Program-made: the position numbers and the translations under genes
DNA from: an uncultured Clostridia bacterium
Lineage (GTDB): Bacteria > Bacillota > Clostridia > Oscillospirales > Oscillospiraceae
Direction of reading: 5' to 3'
DNA: 37,459 bases
NCBI GenBank assembly: GCA_947644595.1
Contig: CANSAE010000012.1
Coordinates: 1 to 37,459 of the forward strand
The notes under the pieces: model-generated
What the model was told of the DNA's origin: nothing
Database searches by the model: none
The model's input: the letters and a program-made list of their open reading frames with translations, nothing else
In this document: piece by piece, positions 33,018 through 37,459 of the stretch
Position numbering within the stretch: position 1 is the first letter of the stretch
How the letters are laid out: every line of letters starts with the position of its first letter

Positions 33018-33046
33018 TTGACTTTTTTACGGCTATCGTGTAGAAT
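33018..33046 (+). promoter_or_regulatory. promoter of tRNA-Val(GAC)
   Basis: TTGACT (33018-33023), 17-base spacer, TAGAAT (33041-33046), 16 bases before the tRNA. Confidence 0.85.
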
Positions 33047-33062
33047 ATTCCATGCTCGGTAC

Positions 33063-33139
33063 GGACGATTAGCTCAGCTGGTATGAGCATCCGCTTGACG
33101 TGCGGAGGGTCACAGGTTCAAGTCCTGTATCGTCCACCA
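33063..33139 (+). tRNA. tRNA-Val(GAC)
   Basis: 77 bases with encoded CCA. Acceptor GGACGAT/ATCGTCC, anticodon stem TCCGC/GCGGA, loop TTGACGT, anticodon GAC reading GTC and GTT. Own promoter and terminator. Confidence 0.95.
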
Positions 33140-33164
33140 GAATAGAGCGTATCTTGCTCCAATA

Positions 33165-33204
33165 TAAAATGACACCGCTTCGGCGGTGTCATTTTGCTTT
33201 TTCT
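33165..33204 (+). terminator. intrinsic terminator of tRNA-Val(GAC)
   Basis: AAAATGACACCGC/GCGGTGTCATTTT with a TTCG loop, then GCTTTTTCT. Confidence 0.9.
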
Positions 33205-33534
33205 GTATTGTGCTTTCTTCGTTCTAGCATGGCTTCCACCCCAGTGGGAGCCATGCTGTTTGTAGTTTAAGGTTTGTTGTGGATCGTAAAAAACGAACAA
33301 ATCAGGAGGATAGGCGAACGAAGTTTGATAAAATTAGAACAAAGAAATGAAGCAGCATCTTTGTCATAAATGTATACAGGTCTGAATTGGCAGTTAGTGC
33401 TGTGCGCATGAGGTAAACTGGGTACAACATAAAAAGAAAGGTCAGAAAGGCGGAAAAGGGTAAAGTAATCGTTTCGGAAAATGGAGGGATACTACATAAG
33501 AAAACCAATATGACAGAGGAAGAAATTATGATCT
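33205..33534. other. AT-rich gap without a supported gene
   Basis: No open frame here has a ribosome binding site. It holds one hairpin, AGCATGGCT-t-CCAC/GTGG-g-AGCCATGCT (33226-33257), possibly a second terminator. Base composition is more AT-rich than the neighbouring genes, which fits decayed or imported DNA. Confidence 0.5.
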
Positions 33535-33618
33535 ATGAAAGAATTTGCAGGTAAAGTAGATGGCATCACTGGCGCAACGAACGGAATCGGTAAAGCATTT
33601 GCAGAGGAAGCATCCTGA
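33535..33618 (+). pseudogene. truncated SDR gene (N-terminal remnant)
   Basis: A 27-codon frame starting ATG 33535 after GAGGAAGAAATT. It encodes MKEFAGKV, then GITGATNGIGKAFAEEA, which is the cofactor-binding TGxxxGIG motif of short-chain dehydrogenases, and stops at TGA 33616-33618. Nothing downstream continues the fold in any frame I could read. It is therefore a decayed leftover of an SDR gene, different in sequence from the intact SDR at 25975. Confidence 0.75.
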
Positions 33619-33735
33619 TAACGGCTTTAACTTCCACAATATTTCCTTTTAATACTCTCCAACCTCAATATTCCGATTCTATTGGAATACTCTCCTTTTA
33701 TCAGAGACCGTCAGGATTTCTTCAATCAGATATAG

Positions 33736-33775
33736 AGAAACACACTCCTCAAATTTAAGGAGCGTGTTTCTTTTT
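33736..33775 (+). terminator. intrinsic terminator upstream of the riboswitch array
   Basis: GAAACACaCTCCT/AGGAGcGTGTTTC with an 8-base loop and TTTTT. It may have ended the decayed SDR gene and now insulates the array. Confidence 0.85.
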
Positions 33776-33839
33776 GTGCTTTGGCTGAAGTGCAGAAAAT
33801 TTACTTTATTTTCTGTGCGGTCTGCTTAAAAAGGAAGGA

Positions 33840-33869
33840 TTGACTTTTCAATATCTCCCGTGATACTAT
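33840..33869 (+). promoter_or_regulatory. promoter of the riboswitch array / SLH gene
   Basis: TTGACT (33840-33845), 18-base spacer, TACTAT (33864-33869) with extended TGa. It predicts a start near 33876 and an untranslated leader of about 600 bases before the SLH gene. Confidence 0.6.
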
Positions 33870-33875
33870 GAATTC

Positions 33876-34014
33876 GTGTATTTTGGGTACATAGGCGAAT
33901 TTTGTCGCCTGTGGGAAAGGAGGATATTGCATACGTCTAATGAACACAACAAATCCTAGACCATCGGAAGCGCATGATGGGGAAGGGTAAAACCGCGTGA
34001 GCATTAACGTGCAA
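33876..34014 (+). other. 5' part of the long leader
   Basis: Leader sequence before the first aptamer. It contains a hairpin GGCGA/TCGCC (about 33893-33911), a purine-rich GGAAAGGAGG with only a ten-codon frame behind it, and CCATC/GATGG at about 33961-33980, which might be a very worn extra copy. No supported gene. Confidence 0.4.
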
Positions 34015-34103
34015 ACCTTTTTTGGCAAACCGCTGGAAACGGTGGGACGCAAAGCTATAGGGTCTAAAACGCAGCGCTGAGCCGCGTCATGATCGCCAGC
34101 TGC
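34015..34103 (+). promoter_or_regulatory. GEMM-I (c-di-GMP-I type) riboswitch aptamer, copy 1
   Basis: Family core: CAAACC (34026-34031), P2 hairpin CCGCTG-GAAA-CGGTGG (34030-34045), GACGCAAAGC (34046-34055), receptor-like GGGTCTAA (34060-34067), stem ACGC/GCGT (34069-34072, 34084-34087), closing GCC-AGCTGC (34095-34103). The base aligned with position 20 of the Vibrio Vc2 aptamer is G (34024), and A47 is kept, the c-di-GMP form. P1 can form as TGGC/GCCA. Confidence 0.88.
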
Positions 34104-34187
34104 GAATTTGGGTAAACCACGGGAAACCGTGGGGCACAAAGCTATAGGGGCTAAGTCGCCGGGAAGGGCGATATGCCAGCCAGCTGC
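34104..34187 (+). promoter_or_regulatory. GEMM-I type riboswitch aptamer, copy 2 (variant core)
   Basis: TAAACC (34113-34118) in place of CAAACC; perfect P2 CCACGG-GAAA-CCGTGG (34117-34132); GGCACAAAGC (34133-34142) instead of GACGCAAAGC, so the base equivalent to A47 is G (34134). Then GGGGCTAAG (34147-34155), stem TCGCC/GGCGA, GCCAGCC-AGCTGC. Position 20 is G (34111). Confidence 0.83.
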
Positions 34188-34188
34188 G

Positions 34189-34273
34189 AGATTTTGAGCA
34201 AACCATTGGAAACGATGGGACGCAAAGCCAGAGGCTACGGCGTGTAAACGCTACGCTCGATCGGCTGCAAAAT
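34189..34273 (+). promoter_or_regulatory. GEMM-I type riboswitch aptamer, copy 3 (A20 variant)
   Basis: GAGCAAACC with A at position 20 (34197); P2 CCATTG-GAAA-CGATGG (34203-34218); GACGCAAAGC with A47 kept (34220); stem GCGT-GTAA-ACGC (34240-34251); end CGGCTGC. P1 is clear: ATTTTG-AGC (34191-34199) pairs with GCT-G-CAAAAT (34264-34273) with one bulged G. A20 is the hallmark of cGAMP-type (GEMM-Ib) members. Confidence 0.86.
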
Positions 34274-34350
34274 TGAGCAAACCGTTAGAAATGACGGGAC
34301 GCAAAGCTACGGGGGCTAAGGTGCGGAAAACACTATGCCAGCCCAGCTGC
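34274..34350 (+). promoter_or_regulatory. GEMM-I type riboswitch aptamer, copy 4 (A20 variant)
   Basis: GAGCAAACC with A at position 20 (34276); P2 CCGTTA-GAAA-TGACGG (34282-34297), compensatory changes relative to copy 3; GACGCAAAGC (34298-34307); GGGGCTAAG (34312-34320); short stem GTG/CAC; GCCAGCCC-AGCTGC (ends 34350). P1 TG-AGC pairs with GCT-G-CA. It starts where copy 3 ends. Confidence 0.86.
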
Positions 34351-34434
34351 ACGCAAACCAGGGGAAACTCTGGGACGCAAAGCTATGGGGCTAAGGTGCC
34401 GCGATGACCGCGGCGCTAAGCTTGCCAAGCCGCC
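34350..34434 (+). promoter_or_regulatory. GEMM-I type riboswitch aptamer, copy 5 (gene-proximal)
   Basis: CAAACC (34354-34359) with C at position 20 (34352); P2 CCAGGG-GAAA-CTCTGG (34358-34373); GACGCAAAGC (34374-34383); GGGGCTAAG (34387-34395); long stem GTGCCGCG/CGCGGCGC (34396-34416); then GCTTGCCAAGCCGCC. No good P1 is visible, so this copy may have lost ligand binding or merged with the expression platform. Confidence 0.8.
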
Positions 34435-34473
34435 GGATACTTTGCATCCGAATTCAAGCAAAGAAAGGAAGAA
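34420..34473 (+). promoter_or_regulatory. possible expression platform before the SLH gene
   Basis: CGGAT-actttgc-ATCCG (about 34433-34450) can form a hairpin. Alternatively CTTTGC (34440-34445) pairs with GCAAAG (34458-34463), or GCTTG (34420-34424) pairs with CAAGC (34455-34459), both of which reach the ribosome binding site AAAGGAAG. Translation control is therefore more likely than termination, as there is no T-run. Confidence 0.4.
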
Positions 34474-34478
34474 TTGCA

Positions 34479-36422
34479 ATGAAATTTCAATCTTTAAGCA
34501 AGCGCGGGTTTTCACTGTTTCTTACATTCGTTATGTGTCTGAGCCTACTGGGGGTTCAAGTGTTCGCAGCAGATGCAGTCACCATGTCCGGTGAGGAATT
34601 TTTGGCTCTGGCCGACGAAAACGGCACAATCGTGCTGGCCAATGATGTGGTTCTGACTGGGGCCGTGCAGGTTACGGAAAATATAGCCATTGAATTGGGA
34701 GACTTCATCATTGCCATGGGCTCCAATGGGATTCAAAACATGGGTGAATTGACGATTACTGCCGGAATGGGCGGGATTCAATCCGACGACGTGTTTATGG
34801 AAAACTATGGAGTACTGGTGCTCTCCGGCGGAAATTATGCCGGCAGCGTAGCGAATATGGCAACCGGTGATCTGATCATTGAGGATGGCACGGCCATTAC
34901 GGCATCCGGCTATGTGCTGACAAACAATGGCACAGCCACCATTCAGGGTGGTACCTTCGAGGGTGGCAGTAAAAAGGCGCTCATCAAGGGTGAGGACGGT
35001 TCCCTGACCATTGAGGGAGGAAGCTTTGTCAATACCAATGGCAAGCCCCTGGTAGTTGCCAGCGGAGAAACTGAAATTACCATCACCGGAGGAGATATTG
35101 ACTGCGGCCTTGCTGCGGGTTCCAATGTCACTGTGACCGGCGGTAATTTCCCGGCTGAAACGGAAATCGCCGATTTCCTGAATCAGGATGAGCTGACTGC
35201 TGTGGTGAAGGATGAGAACGGGAAGCAGACCATTCTTACCGGCGACGATGCAGTGGAGGCCATTGAAAACGGCGCGGATGCCTATTTGGGCGGCGGCGCT
35301 GTGGAGGCTGACCGTTTTGCAGCGGTCATGCTGGACAGAAACGATGGCTCTGCGCCTGAAAAGCGCTTGGTGGTGAAGGGGACCAGCATTACCCTGGAGA
35401 ACCTTACCCGCGAGGGTTGTTATGCCTTTGTCGGCTGGCTCCGGGATAACGTCCCTGTAGAGGGCGAAGCTCTGATTGAAGAGGATACGTCTTTTACTGC
35501 GCAGTGGAACGCGTCCCATAACACTTACGAAGTTGCAGCGGTTGATGCCACCTGTGTTGCGGATGGCCACAAGGCATATCAGCTCTGCTACGTTTGTGAG
35601 AAGATGTTCGATGAGAACGGCGCTGAACTTTCCGAGGCGGACATTGTTCTGCCGAAGCTGGACCACACCTGGAACGATGGCGTGGTGACAAAAGAGGCCA
35701 CCACAACCGAAGAGGGCGTGATGACCTATACCTGCACGTACTGCAGTGAGACTCGTACTGAGTCTATCCCGCGGGTACCTGGCACCTCTGGTGATGGCTC
35801 AATCAATGGAGGTGGGTCTGATTCCTCGTCTGCAAACATTCAGGATGAGGACGTACCGCTGGCCGGCGTTCTGCCCTTTGATGATGCCACGGAAGCCAAT
35901 TGGTATTATGATGCGGTGCGGTATGTATATGAAAAAGGGCTGATGAGCGGGACGAGCGACAATGTGTTCGCTCCTCACAGCAGCACCAGCCGAGCCATGA
36001 TTGTAACGATCCTGTATCGTATGGAAGGCGAGCCCGAGGCTGCCGCTTCCGCATTTTCTGATGTCTCCCCTGACGCGTACTATGCGGCTGCGGTGGCCTG
36101 GGCCGCCGAAAATGGAATTGTAAGCGGTTATAGTGAAACGCAATTCGGGCCCAATGACAACATTACCCGGGAGCAGCTGGCGGTTATCCTGTATAACTTT
36201 GCTGCGTTTAAGGGTCTGGATGTTACGGGCCGCGCTGAGTTGGAGTCTTTCTCTGACGCAGCACAGGTCTCGGAGTTTGCCGTTGAAGCACTCCGTTGGG
36301 CTGTTGATGCTGGCCTGATGAGCGGAGTGGACAATGTGACTCTGGCTGCGGGCGGCACTGCTACCCGCGCTCAGGTTGCGTCCCTCTTGATGCGGTTTTG
36401 CGAAAATCAGCTTGCAAGATAA
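34479..36422 (+). CDS. secreted surface protein with three SLH domains
   Basis: 647 residues from ATG 34479 after AAAGGAAG; the frame is open upstream through the array but without a start signal. Signal peptide 1-30 (positive start, hydrophobic core, cut after VFA). Residues about 32-260 show short Gly/Asn/Thr-rich repeats (I-E-x-G-D, T-I-x-G-G-x-F) typical of a right-handed beta-helix. A small C-Y-A-F-V-G-W module follows (about 310-345), then a domain with two C-x-x-C pairs (CYVC, CTYC; about 350-430), a Gly/Ser linker, and three S-layer homology domains (about 464-645) with FSDV and ITREQLAVIL signatures. SLH domains bind secondary cell wall polymer. It probably acts as an adhesin or envelope component under riboswitch control. 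Confidence 0.93.
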   Translation: MKFQSLSKRGFSLFLTFVMCLSLLGVQVFAADAVTMSGEEFLALADENGTIVLANDVVLTGAVQVTENIAIELGDFIIAMGSNGIQNMGELTITAGMGGIQSDDVFMENYGVLVLSGGNYAGSVANMATGDLIIEDGTAITASGYVLTNNGTATIQGGTFEGGSKKALIKGEDGSLTIEGGSFVNTNGKPLVVASGETEITITGGDIDCGLAAGSNVTVTGGNFPAETEIADFLNQDELTAVVKDENGKQTILTGDDAVEAIENGADAYLGGGAVEADRFAAVMLDRNDGSAPEKRLVVKGTSITLENLTREGCYAFVGWLRDNVPVEGEALIEEDTSFTAQWNASHNTYEVAAVDATCVADGHKAYQLCYVCEKMFDENGAELSEADIVLPKLDHTWNDGVVTKEATTTEEGVMTYTCTYCSETRTESIPRVPGTSGDGSINGGGSDSSSANIQDEDVPLAGVLPFDDATEANWYYDAVRYVYEKGLMSGTSDNVFAPHSSTSRAMIVTILYRMEGEPEAAASAFSDVSPDAYYAAAVAWAAENGIVSGYSETQFGPNDNITREQLAVILYNFAAFKGLDVTGRAELESFSDAAQVSEFAVEALRWAVDAGLMSGVDNVTLAAGGTATRAQVASLLMRFCENQLAR

Positions 36423-36461
36423 ACTTTAAGGAATCCTGATTCCCATACCCGATTTACACAG

Positions 36462-36495
36462 AAGCGGGGCGGTTTGCCGCCCTGCTTTTTTATTT
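36462..36495 (+). terminator. intrinsic terminator of the SLH gene
   Basis: GCGGGGCGG/CCGCCCTGC with loop tttg and TTTTTTATTT. Confidence 0.9.
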
Positions 36496-36525
36496 GTCTG
36501 CTTTGACGGGGTTATTTTGTCTGCT
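36493..36525 (+). repeat. direct repeat TTTGTCTGCT around the recombinase promoter
   Basis: Two exact 10-base copies, 36493-36502 and 36516-36525, start to start 23 bases. They bracket the -35 box of the recombinase gene, so they may be regulator or recombinase arm sites. Confidence 0.6.
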
Positions 36526-36532
36526 CTATAAT
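36503..36532 (+). promoter_or_regulatory. promoter of the tyrosine recombinase gene
   Basis: TTGACG (36503-36508), 18-base spacer, TATAAT (36527-36532). Confidence 0.75.
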
Positions 36533-36569
36533 GATAAAATATCCGAAACAGAAAAGGAGGCACCCAAAT

Positions 36570-37403
36570 ATGGAAATTACACAGGAACAATTGATGGGCT
36601 TTCGGGCTTATCTGCAAGAGGAAGAACGCAGCGCGGGGACCATCGATAAATATATGCGGGATGTTCGGCTGCTGAAGGAATGGCTGGCCGGAAAAGCGCT
36701 GAGCAAGGAGCAACTTATGCTATGGAGGGACAGCCTGTTGGAAAACCATAAGCCCTGCACTGTGAATTCCATGCTGGCATCGGCCCATGCATTTTTACAC
36801 TTTGGCGGGCATCCGGAATGGCGGGTACGCTCTTTACGGCTGCAAAGGCGAATGTTTCGACCGGCAGACCGGGAACTGTCCCGGGCAGAATATGAGCGGC
36901 TGGTATCCAAAGCGAATGCAATGGGTAAGGACCGCCTGGCGCTGCTGATGGAGACGATTTGCGCTGCGGGGATTCGCGTATCGGAGCTGCGGTATATCAC
37001 GGTGGAATCAGCACGCTTGGGCCGGGCAGATATTTCGCTGAAGGGGAAGATCCGGACGATTTTACTGCCGGGAAAGCTTTGCCGAAAATTGCTGAAGTAT
37101 GCCCGGCGGAAAGGTATCACAACGGGGGAAGTATTTCTCACAAGGGTGGGGACATCGCTGTCCCGTAAGCAAATCTGGTCAGAAATGAAGGCCCTGTGCA
37201 TGAAAGCCGGAGTGGAGCCCAGTAAAGTGTTTCCGCACAACCTCCGTCACCTGTTTGCGCGGATGTTTTATAAATCATGCAAGGACGTTGCACAGCTGGC
37301 AGACATTCTGGGGCACAGCAGTGTGGAGACTACGCGGATCTATTTGATTTCCACCGGCGAAGAGCACAAAAAGCGATTGGAACGCCTGCGTCTGATTGCG
37401 TAA
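36570..37403 (+). CDS. tyrosine site-specific recombinase (XerC/D-like integrase)
   Basis: 277 residues from ATG 36570, nine bases after AAAGGAGG. An N-terminal SAM-like core-binding domain (about 1-90) is followed by the catalytic domain with the full residue set: R136 (AAGIRVSEL), K160, H223 and R226 (HNLRHLF), H249 (LGHSS) and nucleophile Y258. Slightly shorter than XerC/XerD (about 300). It makes or resolves DNA rearrangements at specific sites. No phage genes are visible, and the gene is directly downstream of the riboswitch-controlled surface protein, so a role as an invertase for local phase variation is possible but not shown. A chromosomal orphan recombinase is the alternative. Confidence 0.93.
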   Translation: MEITQEQLMGFRAYLQEEERSAGTIDKYMRDVRLLKEWLAGKALSKEQLMLWRDSLLENHKPCTVNSMLASAHAFLHFGGHPEWRVRSLRLQRRMFRPADRELSRAEYERLVSKANAMGKDRLALLMETICAAGIRVSELRYITVESARLGRADISLKGKIRTILLPGKLCRKLLKYARRKGITTGEVFLTRVGTSLSRKQIWSEMKALCMKAGVEPSKVFPHNLRHLFARMFYKSCKDVAQLADILGHSSVETTRIYLISTGEEHKKRLERLRLIA

Positions 37404-37418
37404 AACGGTGAACCGTTA
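37404..37418. repeat. short palindrome after the recombinase stop
   Basis: AACGGT-ga-ACCGTT, perfect 6-bp arms just behind the stop codon. Too short for a terminator alone; possibly a protein-binding site. Confidence 0.4.
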
Positions 37419-37433
37419 CTGCCGATAAGAAAA

Positions 37434-37459
37434 CAGGACAAAATCATCATTTTGTCCTG
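37434..37459. terminator. probable terminator at the window end
   Basis: CAGGACAAAAT-catc-ATTTTGTCCTG, 11-bp perfect arms. The T-run that would confirm termination lies beyond the window. Confidence 0.6.

Noticed and set aside
33302..33508. Minus-strand 68-codon hydrophobic frame in the AT-rich gap
   Set aside because: Starts at TTG without a ribosome binding site and lies in decayed DNA; hydrophobicity is expected from AT-rich sequence.
33955..34014. A sixth aptamer copy upstream of copy 1
   Set aside because: CCATC/GATGG pairing exists at about 33961-33980, but the CAAACC, GACGCAAAGC and GGGCTAAG elements are missing.
33801..34139. Minus-strand open frame of 112 codons over the leader
   Set aside because: No ribosome binding site; it runs through the structured RNA elements on the opposite strand.
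34015..34434. CRISPR-like or simple tandem DNA repeat array
   Set aside because: Repeat units are not identical, intervals vary (76-87), and differences fall in paired positions that compensate, which indicates RNA structure rather than CRISPR or slippage repeats.
34545..35666. Long minus-strand open frame inside the SLH gene
   Set aside because: Antisense shadow of a protein with a clear signal peptide and SLH domains; no start signal.
36531..37459. Prophage or integrative element boundary at the recombinase
   Set aside because: No other phage, plasmid or conjugation genes and no att-like duplication of a tRNA end were seen; the window ends too soon to decide.

Overview
The window reads as chromosomal DNA from a spore-forming, anaerobic, gut-type member of the Clostridia (Bacillota). 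An Oscillospiraceae-like relative is my best guess. Supporting signs are the sporulation genes (spoIID and a spoIVFA-spoIVFB pair), a YloU/FakA pair, ClpC, a KtrAB-type potassium system, strong AGGAGG-like ribosome binding sites, sigma-A promoters with 17-base spacers, tRNAs with encoded CCA, and an SLH-anchored surface protein. The taxonomic assignment is inference.

Layout. 1-7000: two YbjN-like proteins; a membrane-anchored endo/exonuclease/phosphatase-fold protein with trmO; an unknown three-helix membrane protein; and a hybrid histidine kinase. 7000-13000: rsmI with a tRNA1(Val)-type N6-methyltransferase, then clpC meeting spoIID tail to tail, then an unknown polytopic membrane protein. 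13000-18300: fakA with an Asp23/Gls24 protein, read away from an acyl-ACP thioesterase-like gene, a HAD phosphatase and a MATE transporter. 18300-25800: KtrA/KtrB, tRNA-Pro, spoIVFA/spoIVFB, a small membrane protein, the radical SAM pair TIGR03960/TIGR03936, and a tRNA cluster (Met, Glu, Val). 25900-33140: an SDR resembling clostridial 7-alpha-hydroxysteroid dehydrogenases; a three-gene operon (58-aa protein, 167-aa membrane protein, small XRE regulator); a response regulator, sensor kinase and MacB/FtsX-type ABC exporter; and a second tRNA-Val.

33140-37459 is the unusual part. After an AT-rich stretch that carries only a broken SDR remnant comes a leader of about 600 bases. It holds five consecutive copies of the GEMM-I (cyclic-di-GMP-I) riboswitch aptamer, with covarying P2 stems and almost no linker between copies. 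The leader precedes a secreted protein with three SLH domains, and a tyrosine recombinase follows. The copies differ at the base that contacts the ligand (position 20: G, G, A, A, C) and copy 2 also differs at position 47. The array may therefore integrate or distinguish cyclic dinucleotides (c-di-GMP versus cGAMP) in controlling a cell-surface protein.

Most genes sit in short, translationally coupled operons bounded by clear intrinsic terminators, several of which serve convergent genes. Promoter and terminator calls were made by eye, and no search or folding program was run.
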